A model generated the notes under the pieces. That model worked only from the letters and a program-made list of their open reading frames with translations. It searched no databases and was not told the DNA's origin. Position numbers and translations under genes: made by a program. Below are positions 9,486 to 18,213 of a DNA stretch of 64,000 nt, piece after piece. The stretch comes from an uncultured Bacilli bacterium (GTDB lineage: Bacteria; Bacillota_I; Bacilli_A; RF39; UBA660). Position 1 is the first letter of the stretch. The number at the start of each line of letters is the position of its first letter. Where the stretch lies: positions 62,001-126,000 of the forward strand of contig CAKOHR010000002.1 of assembly GCA_934085825.1 (NCBI GenBank). The letters are read 5' to 3'.

Positions 9486-10378
9486 TATTTCACCTTTTCC
9501 TTATAATATTCGCTTACATCACTTGCTAAATTTTCATTAAACTTTTTATTCTTAATCATTTCAATTTCAAATTTGTATGGTGGATTTCCATCTATATACG
9601 GAGTTTCTAGTATCTTAGGTATATTTTTTAAAATATCCATATAACAGACATTTATTAGGGTTTCAAAACCTATCGTTCCATATCCTAAATTTTCATGTCT
9701 GTCTTTATGACTACCAATTGTATTTTTGCTATCATTTAAATGAATACATTTAATTTTTTCTAGTCCAATTACTTTGTCAAATTCTTCTAAATATTCATTA
9801 AACTTTGATATATCTATGCCTGAGTCATTTAAATGACATGTATCTAAACAAACTCCAACTTTTTCTTTTAAATTTATTCTATCTAAAATAAATTTAAGTT
9901 CATTTATATTTATTCCACATTCAGTACCTTTTCCTGCCATAGTTTCAAGTAAAATCACTGGTTTAGTATTTTCATCTATTATTAAATTAATAGCACTTGC
10001 TATATTATCTAAAGCAATATTTCTATCCATTTTTAAACTATTTCCAGGATGCACTACAATATATTTAACATTCATTTGTGTTATTCTAGATATTTCTTGT
10101 CTTAAAAATGAACAGGAAAAATTCCAAGAAGATTCATTTTCTCTATTAGCTAAATTTATAATATATGGAGCATGGCATATAACATTATTTATATCAATGC
10201 CATTTTGTTTCATATATTCAAAAGCTTCATTTGTTAAATTTCCATTTATAGCTTTTCTTATTGTATTTTGAGGTGCTCCGGTATAAAACATAAATGTTGT
10301 TGCACCGAAGCTAACTGCTTGCTTAGCACTTCCAAGTAATTGTTCAGTGCCAAAACTTACATGTGAACCTATTATCAT
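9485..10378 (-). CDS. nfo: Deoxyribonuclease IV (AP endonuclease, Nfo/EndoIV family)
   Basis: Endonuclease IV cuts the backbone 5' of abasic sites in base-excision repair. The 297-residue TIM barrel carries the trinuclear zinc ligands expected for the family: IGSHVSF at the N-terminus, VVHPGNSL near residue 108, LLETMAGKG near 146, CLDTCHLND near 181, HLNDSKNTIGSHKDRHENLG near 217-236 and LETP near 262. The Shine-Dalgarno site is weak (AAAGAAG). It lies directly upstream of fmt, with a one-base overlap, and 16 bases after the Fic gene. Confidence 0.94.
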   Translation of the reverse strand: MIIGSHVSFGTEQLLGSAKQAVSFGATTFMFYTGAPQNTIRKAINGNLTNEAFEYMKQNGIDINNVICHAPYIINLANRENESSWNFSCSFLRQEISRITQMNVKYIVVHPGNSLKMDRNIALDNIASAINLIIDENTKPVILLETMAGKGTECGININELKFILDRINLKEKVGVCLDTCHLNDSGIDISKFNEYLEEFDKVIGLEKIKCIHLNDSKNTIGSHKDRHENLGYGTIGFETLINVCYMDILKNIPKILETPYIDGNPPYKFEIEMIKNKKFNENLASDVSEYYKEKVK

Positions 10379-10394
10379 TTTATCAACTTCTTTC

Positions 10395-11153
10395 TTAATT
10401 TTTATCTAAAGTTTTTTTCCAAGTTTTTTCCATTTCATATTTAAAAAATTCTATCATAGATTTTATATCATCCTCTTTATCATACTTTTCCAATGCAGCA
10501 TAATAATATTTTTTATCTTCATCATACACAATTAAAGGTGGTATATTATTAATCATCAAAATATAGTTAGTAAGAGTTCTTCCCACTCTACCATTACCAT
10601 CCGCAAAGGCATGTATGTTTTCAAATTTATTGTGAAAATATGTAGCAATTTTGATGATATCTGTAGCATCATTTGTATTAACACTATTTACTTCATTTAC
10701 TAAATTTTCTATTTCTTTTGCAACTTCATTTGCCCTTGCTCCAACTTCTTCTCTACCAGTTACATAATCATGTTTTTTGTACTCTCCAGGTCTTTCACCA
10801 TTTAAAATGTATCTTCTTTCATCATATGTTCCAATCGTTAAAAGTTCATGTATCTTTTTTATTAAACTTTCACTTATTTTTTCTTTTTTTATTATTTTAT
10901 CAAGTAAATATTCATAACATGTTTTTTGATTACTAATTTCAAATATTGTTCTAAAATTTCCCGTAAAACTAATGACTTTGCCATTTTCAAATATTTCTCT
11001 TGTGTCATGATAGGTTATTTCAGCGTTTTCAATTGCTCCCGAATTATAAGCAAATAAAATTTTAAAATTATCTAACACATTTTCTAGTTTTTCTTTACTA
11101 TCGATTTTTAAACTTTGCCAATATGTTATAACATCTGTGTATTTGTATTTCAT
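10395..11153 (-). CDS. Fic domain protein with apparent N-terminal inhibitory motif
   Basis: Fic proteins usually transfer AMP (or another nucleotide part) to a hydroxyl of a target protein. This 252-residue protein has a complete active motif, HAFADGNGRVGR at about residue 178-189, including the catalytic His. Near residue 38 the segment SGAIEN matches the (S/T)xxxE(G/N) inhibitory-helix pattern, so the enzyme may be auto-inhibited in cis. A beta-hairpin-like segment with RPGEYKKHD lies between, as in Fido proteins. The start ATG follows GGAG. No antitoxin gene is adjacent. The target is unknown. It is the first gene of the nfo-fmt run, so a housekeeping role is possible. Confidence 0.85.
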   Translation of the reverse strand: MKYKYTDVITYWQSLKIDSKEKLENVLDNFKILFAYNSGAIENAEITYHDTREIFENGKVISFTGNFRTIFEISNQKTCYEYLLDKIIKKEKISESLIKKIHELLTIGTYDERRYILNGERPGEYKKHDYVTGREEVGARANEVAKEIENLVNEVNSVNTNDATDIIKIATYFHNKFENIHAFADGNGRVGRTLTNYILMINNIPPLIVYDEDKKYYYAALEKYDKEDDIKSMIEFFKYEMEKTWKKTLDKN

Positions 11154-11226
11154 GTTTCACACTCCATAACTAAATCAATTATATCACATTTATCAATTAT
11201 TTTGGTAATTATTTAAAAAAAGAAAA

Positions 11227-11244
11227 AAGTAGCTTTTGCTACTT
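11227..11244 (-). terminator. Intrinsic terminator after the decayed surface-protein gene
   Basis: On the minus strand AAGTAGC, a four-base AAAA loop and GCTACTT form a seven-bp stem followed directly by a T-run. The hairpin overlaps the stop codon at 11243. Confidence 0.8.
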
Positions 11245-12385
11245 AAATTTCAATGCGAATTGGGTCGGATGCTGTGCCAGATCCATTTTTGTACATTACC
11301 GTGTTACTGATAAAAAATGTTGGATAAATTGTGCATGCAGTCATTGTGCTTTCTGCAATGATAACACTACCATTATATTGTTGTGAACTAATACTTTGAT
11401 AAATACTATCGTAAGTTATTAAATCAACAATTTGATTTGTATTGGTTGAACCATCTTCTTCATATTCAATTGTCCATCTACAATTTCCATCTTCTTGGTA
11501 CACCCAATTATTATTTTTGTAACTCGTATCTTCCAAACTACTTAACGTCCATGAATTAATATTCCAATATTCCTTAGAAAATGCAAAATTATAATCGTTT
11601 TTGTTAATAAGTGCTATGTCTGATGTGTATGAGTTGTTGTTTATAGAAAATGATGTCGGCTCTATTATATTAGCAAATGTTCCTAAAGAATTTTTTAAGT
11701 TTGTATTTAAGTTTATTGTATTTAACGAAGATTGATTCCAATTATTACATCCGCTAACAATTGCCCAGCAGCAATTTCATTTTTGGATAAAAACATTAAT
11801 TTGTTGCCTTCTGAGTCTGCATACGCAACATTTGAAGGATATGATGATAATTTAGATCACTGGTACAAATTGCCTGAAGAATATGTACCATCAATACCCA
11901 AGCATATGTAATTATTTACATTGTCGCTTGCCCAAGCATATCTATAACTATTGTCGCCCACTCCATTTGTTAATGTACTATCATGAAAATATATACTATT
12001 TTCTCCTTGAGTACCTGTGTATAGTGACTATACGTAATCAACAAGTGTTTTTTAATTCAACATCAAAATAAACGTAGCATTTATCAGAAATATTTCCACT
12101 CATTAGTACCTTTTTATTTGTATCATCCTATGAAAGTTCTCCGCCATTTTCACATTTTGATAGACTTTCATTAAACATAACCTTCTGTTAGCCAGCTATC
12201 TCTTGTTGTTATTTCATATTTTCCACTACCTGCTTCCGTTTCAAGCATCATTGAAATTGTATTTACTTGTTTTTTTATTTGGTTATTTTCTTTTTTTTCA
12301 TAAACATCACTTGTTTTGGTTACTTTACCAATAAATATTCCTAATAAAGTGAATGTACATACTAAAATTACATTTTATGTATTTT
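11243..12385 (-). pseudogene. Decayed surface-protein gene, paralogue of the 25.0-26.5 kb gene
   Basis: Read on the minus strand, this stretch is a broken copy of a membrane-anchored surface protein. The first recognisable part (about 12380-12190) encodes a membrane helix (VCTFTLLGIFIGKV) then MLETEAGSGKYEI. A frameshift follows near 12183, a TAG where a Trp codon is expected near 12131, another frameshift near 12050 and a TAG near 12027. The next part, SLYTGTQGENSIYFHD then NSYRYAWASDN, aligns by eye with SLYTGTQGDNGIYYHN and SSYRYSGANPN in the intact protein at 25038-26531. A central part seems deleted near 11875, and the last ~100 codons stay open and end in GSGTASDPIRIEI, like GSGTKDSPITLEI of the paralogue. 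The 97-codon remnant at 11243-11536 is unlikely to be a separate gene. Confidence 0.85.
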
Positions 12386-12396
12386 ATATTTAAATC

Positions 12397-12438
12397 ATAT
12401 ACGTAAAACGTATATATGTCAATGCGTAGCACGTATAT
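12397..12438 (+). promoter_or_regulatory. Two operator-like dyads upstream of an XRE regulator
   Basis: ATATACG-TAAAA-CGTATAT at 12397-12415 is a perfect seven-bp inverted repeat with a five-base spacer. A second, imperfect copy with the same spacer (AATGCG-TAGCA-CGTATAT) follows at about 12421-12438. The pair lies 28 bases upstream of the small XRE gene and is the kind of site such regulators bind to repress themselves. Binding is inferred. Confidence 0.55.
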
Positions 12439-12465
12439 TTGTAAAATGTGTTTAGGTGATAAGAT

Positions 12466-12690
12466 ATGAATATAGATAGACTTAAAGAAATTAGAGAGGA
12501 CAAAGATTATAAAAAAATTGACATTGCTAAATATTTAAAAGTTACTCAAGCTCAGTATAGTAGATATGAAATGGGAATTAATACAATTCCTATTGAAAAG
12601 CTTGCTAGTTTAGCCAAATTTTATGATACAAGTATTGATTATTTGGTTGGTTTAACGGATGAAAGAAAACCTTATCCCAAAAATAAATGA
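12466..12690 (+). CDS. Small XRE-family helix-turn-helix regulator
   Basis: This 74-residue protein is almost entirely one Cro/C1-type HTH domain: LKEIREDKDYKKIDIAKYL forms the first helices, VTQAQYSRYEMG the recognition helix, and the tail ends YDTSIDYLVGLTDERKP, a pattern common in phage and mobile-element repressors of Firmicutes. AGGTGATAAGAT precedes the ATG. Two inverted repeats lie immediately upstream, which suggests autoregulation. It faces away from the decayed surface-protein gene, so the dyads may once have served both. It is followed by an intrinsic terminator, so it is probably monocistronic. Confidence 0.88.
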   Translation: MNIDRLKEIREDKDYKKIDIAKYLKVTQAQYSRYEMGINTIPIEKLASLAKFYDTSIDYLVGLTDERKPYPKNK

Positions 12691-12698
12691 ACATTTTA

Positions 12699-12725
12699 AC
12701 AAGCCTATGTGCTTGTTTTATTTTA
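12699..12725 (+). terminator. Intrinsic terminator of the small XRE gene
   Basis: ACAAGC (12699-12704), a six-base loop and GCTTGT (12711-12716) are followed by TTTATTTTAT. Confidence 0.8.
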
Positions 12726-12834
12726 TACTTTATGATAGATTAAATATGGTTATTATTTACCAAATTTTAGTAATTGATTATTATGTTGGAATGACATATA
12801 ATATAGATGTAAACAAATGTTTGGAGGCATTACT

Positions 12835-14097
12835 ATGAATGATATGTATGTAAAAAGAAATATTATGTGTATTGATTTAAAAAGTTTTTTTGCATCATGT
12901 GAATGCGTAGAACGTGGACTTGATCCTTTTAAAGTACCTTTGGTGGTTGCTAATAAGAAACAAGGAAATGGTGCTATTACTTTGGCAGTTACTCCAGCAC
13001 TTAAAAAACAAGGCATTCCTGGAAGAGTTAGGCTTTATGATATACCTAAAAATATTAAATATGAAATAGTGCCTCCGAGAATGAAACTATATATTGAAAA
13101 AAGTAAACAAGTGGTTGGTATTTATCTTGATTATGTAGCACCGGAGGATTTACACATCTACTCTATTGATGAATGTTTCTTAGATGTTACTGATTATTTA
13201 AAATTATATAAAAAAACTGATTATGAACTAGCTGAAGAAATACTTAAGACTGTCGAAGAAAAAATAGGACTTACAGCAACATGTGGTATTGGGCCTAACC
13301 TTTTACTTGCTAAAGTTGCTATGGATACAGAAGCTAAGAAATATAAAAATGGAATTGCTAAATGGACTTATGATGATGTACCTGAAAAATTATGGCCAAT
13401 TACTCCGCTTTCTAAGATGTGGGGAATTGGGCCTAGAATGGAAAAGAAACTAAATATTTTAAATGTTTATACAGTTGGAGAACTTGCCCATTTTGATAAA
13501 AATATTTTAAAAGATAAATTTGGAGTTATGGGGCAAGAACTTTGGAATCATGCTAATGGCATTGATCTAAGTAAAATTAGTGATTTTAAAGTAGCTCCGA
13601 AAGATAAATCTTATAGTCATTCACAGGTATTATTTAAAGATTATGATGGAAATAATGTCAAACTTATTATTGCTGAAATGGTTGATGTAATATGTGCAAG
13701 ACTAAGAGCTAGTAATAAAGAATCAAGTGTAATTGGCTTTGGTATTGGGTACTCAAAAGATATAAATGGGGGTTTTTATCACTCAATTAAACTCGAAACT
13801 CCGACGGATAGCCCTAGAGAAATAACTAATATATGTTTTCTAATATTTGATAGATATTATAATAATTTACCTATTAGAAAGGTAAGTATCTCTTGTGGTG
13901 GGCTTACAAAAAAAATGGGAGTCCAACTCAATTTATTTGAACCAATTGAAAATAAAAAAGATGAATTAAAAGTTAATACCGCTATTGATGAAATAAAAAA
14001 TAAATTTGGAAAAAATAGTATTGTTAAAGCTAGTAGTCTTCTTCCTGATTCAACTGCTATAATTAGAAATCAAAAGATCGGAGGTCACCATGAATAA
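12835..14097 (+). CDS. Y-family translesion DNA polymerase (UvrX/DinB-like)
   Basis: Y-family polymerases copy damaged DNA. The protein contains the palm motif IDLKSFFASCECVERG near its N-terminus, catalytic YSIDECFLDVTDYL near residue 108, a helix-hairpin-helix little finger entry (MWGIGPRMEKKLNIL near 205) and a C-terminal little finger. The Cys-containing ASCECVERGLDP and the partner YolD gene downstream resemble the UvrX/YqjW group more than chromosomal DinB. I start it at 12835: GGAGG lies at 12823-12827, seven bases upstream, whereas an in-frame ATG at 12817 precedes that site. No clear SOS box is visible upstream. The length (420 residues) is usual. Confidence 0.92.
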   Translation: MNDMYVKRNIMCIDLKSFFASCECVERGLDPFKVPLVVANKKQGNGAITLAVTPALKKQGIPGRVRLYDIPKNIKYEIVPPRMKLYIEKSKQVVGIYLDYVAPEDLHIYSIDECFLDVTDYLKLYKKTDYELAEEILKTVEEKIGLTATCGIGPNLLLAKVAMDTEAKKYKNGIAKWTYDDVPEKLWPITPLSKMWGIGPRMEKKLNILNVYTVGELAHFDKNILKDKFGVMGQELWNHANGIDLSKISDFKVAPKDKSYSHSQVLFKDYDGNNVKLIIAEMVDVICARLRASNKESSVIGFGIGYSKDINGGFYHSIKLETPTDSPREITNICFLIFDRYYNNLPIRKVSISCGGLTKKMGVQLNLFEPIENKKDELKVNTAIDEIKNKFGKNSIVKASSLLPDSTAIIRNQKIGGHHE

Positions 14098-14410
14098 AGA
14101 TCGAGGAATGATAAAATGGATGCCATTTAACTCTGTTGTAAGTAATAAAGAAGTACTCTATTCTATTATGAAAGAAAAAGGAAAAATATGTAAACCAGTT
14201 ATGAGTGAAGATGAAAAAGCTGTAATAGAACAGGCAATTATTGATGCATATTATATGCAAAATAAAGTAAAAATTATGTATTATAAGAATGGATATACTT
14301 ATGAATATAATGGTAATATAAAAAAAATAGATAGTTCAAATAAACTTATCTATTTAACAAATTTAAGATTATTATTTAATCAAATTATTAAAGTAACTGA
14401 AATTAAATAA
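14090..14410 (+). CDS. YolD-like protein
   Basis: The 106-residue protein starts DRGMIKWMPFNSV, the typical opening of the YolD-like family, whose members sit beside UvrX-type polymerases in Bacillus chromosomes and SP-beta-like phages. The biochemical role is not known to me; a link to translesion polymerase function is inferred from the conserved pairing. The start overlaps the polymerase gene by eight bases, and GGAGGTCACC precedes the ATG, inside the end of the polymerase reading frame. The second half (NKVKIMYYKNGYTYEYNG) looks like a small beta domain. It ends in a shared terminator. Confidence 0.88.
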   Translation: MNKDRGMIKWMPFNSVVSNKEVLYSIMKEKGKICKPVMSEDEKAVIEQAIIDAYYMQNKVKIMYYKNGYTYEYNGNIKKIDSSNKLIYLTNLRLLFNQIIKVTEIK

Positions 14411-14420
14411 GTTACTTTTT
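14391..14420. terminator. Bidirectional terminator between convergent genes
   Basis: AAGTAACT (14391-14398) pairs with AGTTACTT (14410-14417); T-runs or A-runs flank both sides. It spans the stop codons of the YolD gene and of the opposing gene at 14412. Confidence 0.8.
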
Positions 14421-15263
14421 ATCTGTTGGTGTAATAGATATAAAATAGTAATTTCCATTACTGTTTTTTTTGTATGTCCATTTGTATGTCTTTAGAGCTT
14501 CTATATTATTAAAATCAGATATATTACCAGAATATGTTGTTAACATATTTTGCTTTAAAGCACTATCATAAATATTATAGTTATTTTCACTAGTATTTAA
14601 AAAATAGCCAAATTGTTCATATATATATAGATAATCTCCACTGGTTGTGGCTTTACTTATAGTTTTATATGTATAATCACTAGTTTCATCACAAGCATTT
14701 AAGGTAATTCGATAACCTTCACTATCAAAGTTAATTGTGTACCCATATATACTTCTTTCATTTAAATCATTTATATTTTGTACAAATGATTCATCATTAA
14801 ATATTTTTTTTGCTGTTTCTGTTATTTTTTCTAATGTTATTACAGCTTCTGGAGCATCACATGTTACACCTAAATATTTAAACAATATTGCAAACTTTAA
14901 ATTATTATTAAGATTTTCATTCAATACTTCATGGCCTGAATAAATTTCTGGAAATACTCCCTTTAAAGAATTATTATTTGCAATATCCATATAAGAATAA
15001 GTATTGTTAACTATTACTGATGTACTAGATATTTCTTCTTCTTTGACATTTTCTTTGTTTACAGAATTATGACCTTCATCAAAATTAATAAAACCTACAA
15101 AAAATGGATAAAAAGAATACCACATTAACCAAGCAACAAAAATACTGATAATTATGGTTGTGATTTTTTCTTTTGAAAATTTTTCGTTTTTCTTTTCTTG
15201 TTTATTTTCTAAAAAGTAGAACTTATCTTCCTTTTCTTTTAAAAGTGGTTCTATTTTTTTCAT
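14412..15263 (-). CDS. Hypothetical membrane-anchored extracellular protein
   Basis: I do not recognise the family. The 283-residue protein has a charged cytoplasmic N-terminus of about 35 residues, one membrane helix near residues 35-58 (TTIIISIFVAWLMWYSFYPFFVGF), and an extracellular domain with two cysteines (CDAPEA, NACDET) and many Asn and Tyr. GGGTG lies seven bases upstream of the ATG at 15263; an in-frame GTG directly before it is less likely. It converges on the YolD gene and shares its terminator. The single-pass topology resembles other uncharacterised secreted-domain proteins in this window. Confidence 0.7.
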   Translation of the reverse strand: MKKIEPLLKEKEDKFYFLENKQEKKNEKFSKEKITTIIISIFVAWLMWYSFYPFFVGFINFDEGHNSVNKENVKEEEISSTSVIVNNTYSYMDIANNNSLKGVFPEIYSGHEVLNENLNNNLKFAILFKYLGVTCDAPEAVITLEKITETAKKIFNDESFVQNINDLNERSIYGYTINFDSEGYRITLNACDETSDYTYKTISKATTSGDYLYIYEQFGYFLNTSENNYNIYDSALKQNMLTTYSGNISDFNNIEALKTYKWTYKKNSNGNYYFISITPTDKK

Positions 15264-15334
15264 CACTAATCACCCTATCTTTACTATATAATACCACAAA
15301 AAATTAAAATTAAAAAGTAGAAACTTAATTTTTT

Positions 15335-16222
15335 TTAATTTCGTCTATTAATACTAACTAATTCCATGTCATCTGTTAGTTGTTTTATTCTTTCAATTAT
15401 CCTTCTAGCTTTAACTTTATCTTCACTATTTTTAGTTGTTGCTAAATGATGTTCCAGTTCATCTATTGTTAAATTAGAGGTAAAAAAGGTTGTGAGTTTG
15501 TTATTCATTCGATGTTGAAGAATAGTCCCAAGTATTTCATCTCTTCCCCATTCAGTTACTTTTTCAGCGCCGATATCATCTATTAGAAGAACATCAACAT
15601 TTTGATAATAATTGATTTTATCTTGAGCTAAACTAAAGTCTTCTTTCATAGTTCTTAATGCCTCAGGAAAATATACTATTTCAATTCTTGCATCTTTACT
15701 TTTTTCAAGTTCATTTAAAAGAGCTGCAATTAGATAAGTTTTACCACTACCAAAAGAACCATGTAAATACAAGCCTTTCAACGTATTAACTTTTTCATAA
15801 CTATCATAAAAACTTTTAAGCCATTTAATTACTTTAACTCTATTTTTATCATTAATATCTATATCTTTCATCCTTGCTTTATTTATTTCATTTAATTTAT
15901 TTTCTTTTTCTCTTTTTTTCATTTCTAATTCTTTTTGAAATTTACAAGGCATATAAATAAACTTTAAAGTTCCAGCATAATCCGGATATAATACATGACC
16001 TTCAAGCTTATTCTTACACATAAATAAGCCTTTACAATTTTTACAATTTTTAAGTTCATCAACTGTATCCATAAGTTTTGTATTATTTTTTAAAACTATT
16101 TCTTTAGGAAGTTTACATCTTTTTATAAGACTACAAAAATCAGCATCTTTTAATGACTTTTCTAACTCCTTATTTAATTCTTTTTCTATTTTTTCACTTA
16201 GTGTCATACTAACTTTTTCCAT
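15335..16222 (-). CDS. dnaI: Primosomal protein DnaI (helicase loader)
   Basis: DnaI is the AAA+ ATPase that loads the replicative helicase in Bacilli. The 295 residues have an N-terminal zinc-type region with Cys residues around NCKNCKGLFMCKNK (about 76-90), then a C-terminal AAA+ domain: Walker A LHGSFGSGKTYLI near 155, Walker B VLLIDDIGAE near 215, and a sensor TSNLTIDEL near 250. AAGGAG lies eight bases before the ATG. It overlaps the dnaB stop by one base, so the two loaders are cotranslated. The pair is a hallmark of Bacilli. Confidence 0.95.
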   Translation of the reverse strand: MEKVSMTLSEKIEKELNKELEKSLKDADFCSLIKRCKLPKEIVLKNNTKLMDTVDELKNCKNCKGLFMCKNKLEGHVLYPDYAGTLKFIYMPCKFQKELEMKKREKENKLNEINKARMKDIDINDKNRVKVIKWLKSFYDSYEKVNTLKGLYLHGSFGSGKTYLIAALLNELEKSKDARIEIVYFPEALRTMKEDFSLAQDKINYYQNVDVLLIDDIGAEKVTEWGRDEILGTILQHRMNNKLTTFFTSNLTIDELEHHLATTKNSEDKVKARRIIERIKQLTDDMELVSINRRN

Positions 16223-17490
16223 TATTTAAACTCCTTTAGTAAATTTTCTAATTCTTTTTTATCAGCATCAGACATTTCTTCTACTTTTTCTACTTTATTA
16301 AACCATACTGGTTCTTTAGATGCTTTCGGAGTATCAAGTTTTTTAGTAAATTTCTTATTTTCTCTTTCAGCAAAATCCATAGCTTCACTTGCATTCTTAA
16401 GTCCCGCTCTTTTCCACTGACCAGCTATAGTTTCAATATAATTAGTTGCAAGTTTATTATTATTTTTTCTTAAAACATAATCAAGTAGAACATTAACAAC
16501 TGCCGGAGGCATTTCTAAGTCTATAATTAAGTTTTCAATTAATTTAATATCTCTATTCGTAGGTTTTGCCCCACCATACTTATTTCTAAGAAAATCAACT
16601 GGATTAAGTTTCTCAAACATTTCAATAATTCTTCCACGCATCGAATTATCTCCAGCTGGACTTTTCAAATACTCAGGTTGCGCTCTATATATTAAGGTTG
16701 GAAGACTACCATTATTAAATTGATACATTTTTCGAGCATTAATTCTTAAATTATTTTTATCAATCATACCATATTCATTTAAAACACTTCTTATTAATTC
16801 AATCATTTTTAAAGTATCTATTTTATAAATAAATGCTATATCATTAATTAATTCTTTAGTTTTCTTAGTAAATACTTTTTCATTTATAATTCCCTTTGGA
16901 ATACTTGATAAAATTAAATCAAAATCCACTTGATCTTTAACTACGATATCACTTAATGATCTTTGCACAGTATCAAGAGTTGGAACATTTACTGCACTTT
17001 CAAAAACTTCATCCATACTTTTAGTTATATCTTTATATTCTTTAGTATCTATTTTAATCTTTTGATATTTTTTCTTTAAATATTCATATTCTGTTGCTCC
17101 GAGATTATTATAAAGAACAATATTAAGTATGGGATGATTAAAAAACTCATTCGGATAAAGTGGTGAATATATTTCATAAATATACTTATTTACGTCACCA
17201 GTTTGATAGTAAGTTTTTAAAAGCCCTACTCCTTCTAAAGCAATTCTAGCTTCTTTTAATACTTTTAAAGGTGTTTTTAAAAGACTCATTAAGTGATGAT
17301 GAGTAAAATCCCGTGAAATTTGTTTATTTTCTTCTAAATCTCTTACTAAAGTTAGGTATAAACAGGTTGCTAGATGGCCAATAATAGGTTCATAGAATGT
17401 AATTAAATTTTTTTCATCAACATTAGTTAATATACTTTTATTTACAACTATATATCTATCTGCAGGAAGCAAAGTTACTTCTTCATCCAT
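16222..17490 (-). CDS. dnaB: Replication initiation and membrane attachment protein DnaB
   Basis: In Bacilli, DnaB is not the helicase but a co-loader that brings DnaI-helicase to origin-bound DnaA/DnaD. The protein (about 422 residues) has the N-terminal winged-helix DDBH1-like region and the C-terminal DDBH2 domain typical of DnaB/DnaD (around NAKKM to QWKRAGLKNASEAMDFAE, residues 250-385). I start it at the ATG at 17490, with GAGGTG six bases upstream; a TTG six codons earlier lacks a suitable site. The C-terminus is charged. It lies directly upstream of dnaI, as in Bacillus, although nrdR and gapB-type neighbours are absent. Confidence 0.9.
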   Translation of the reverse strand: MDEEVTLLPADRYIVVNKSILTNVDEKNLITFYEPIIGHLATCLYLTLVRDLEENKQISRDFTHHHLMSLLKTPLKVLKEARIALEGVGLLKTYYQTGDVNKYIYEIYSPLYPNEFFNHPILNIVLYNNLGATEYEYLKKKYQKIKIDTKEYKDITKSMDEVFESAVNVPTLDTVQRSLSDIVVKDQVDFDLILSSIPKGIINEKVFTKKTKELINDIAFIYKIDTLKMIELIRSVLNEYGMIDKNNLRINARKMYQFNNGSLPTLIYRAQPEYLKSPAGDNSMRGRIIEMFEKLNPVDFLRNKYGGAKPTNRDIKLIENLIIDLEMPPAVVNVLLDYVLRKNNNKLATNYIETIAGQWKRAGLKNASEAMDFAERENKKFTKKLDTPKASKEPVWFNKVEKVEEMSDADKKELENLLKEFK

Positions 17491-17542
17491 ATTTATCACC
17501 TCACACAATAATTATATCAAAAAGAGGCAAAAAGAACTAGAT

Positions 17543-18151
17543 TTATTTATTATTTTTCCAAAGTTTTTTTATTATAAAAACTATAACAAGAAACCCGAGT
17601 ATTATGATTACATACTTTTTATAAATAGATAGAAATTTTAGTACTATCGGCCAGTTATTTTTAAGAGATGCACCAAGACAAACAAGAAGTGTATTCCAGA
17701 TTAAAGACCCACAAATTGTATATACACTAAATTTTATAATATTCATTTTACCTATTCCTGCAGGAACTGAAATAAGGCTTCTTATAATAGGAATGCATCT
17801 ACCTATAAATATAGATAATTGGCCTCTTCTATTAAAGCATTCAATTGTATTTTTTACATCTTTTTCTTTTAAATGTAAACATTTACCTATTTTACTGTTA
17901 ACTATTTTAAGTAACCTATCTTCATTTATGATATTACCTAAATAATAAAGTAAATAAGCTCCCAGAAGAGATGCAAGAGTTGCACTAATAATAACACCAA
18001 AAATACTAATATTAGATGATACAGTAAAAAAGCCTGTCACTAAAAGTATTACTTCAGATGGTATCGGAGGAAATATATTCTCAATAAGAATCAAAAGGAA
18101 AACTCCGACATAACCATAATTACTTATAATATTTATAAAAAACTCTTGCAT
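17543..18151 (-). CDS. DedA family membrane protein
   Basis: DedA proteins are polytopic membrane proteins; several are undecaprenyl-phosphate or phospholipid flippases. The 202-residue protein has the family's hallmark ENIFPPIPSEVILLVTGF (about residues 24-42), the re-entrant loop GRCIPIIRSLISVPAG near 117-132 with its conserved arginines, and four to five hydrophobic helices. AGGGATATTT precedes the ATG. The gene stands between dnaB and a cell-surface protein gene and seems to be transcribed alone or with its neighbour. Undecaprenyl-phosphate recycling is a reasonable but unproved role here. Confidence 0.9.
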   Translation of the reverse strand: MQEFFINIISNYGYVGVFLLILIENIFPPIPSEVILLVTGFFTVSSNISIFGVIISATLASLLGAYLLYYLGNIINEDRLLKIVNSKIGKCLHLKEKDVKNTIECFNRRGQLSIFIGRCIPIIRSLISVPAGIGKMNIIKFSVYTICGSLIWNTLLVCLGASLKNNWPIVLKFLSIYKKYVIIILGFLVIVFIIKKLWKNNK

Positions 18152-18175
18152 AAATATCCCTCACTGAAATTATAC

Positions 18176-18204
18176 GCAAAAAAACCAGCAATATTTAAAT
18201 TGCT
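18176..18204 (-). terminator. Intrinsic terminator of the surface-protein gene
   Basis: On the minus strand AGCAAT (ending 18199), a loop and ATTGCT are followed by GG and a seven-base T-run. Confidence 0.8.
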
Positions 18205-18213
18205 AGTCATTTA

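Noticed and set aside
12700..12835. LexA/DinR box upstream of the Y-family polymerase
   Set aside because: No GAAC-N4-GTTC-like sequence could be found in the interval.
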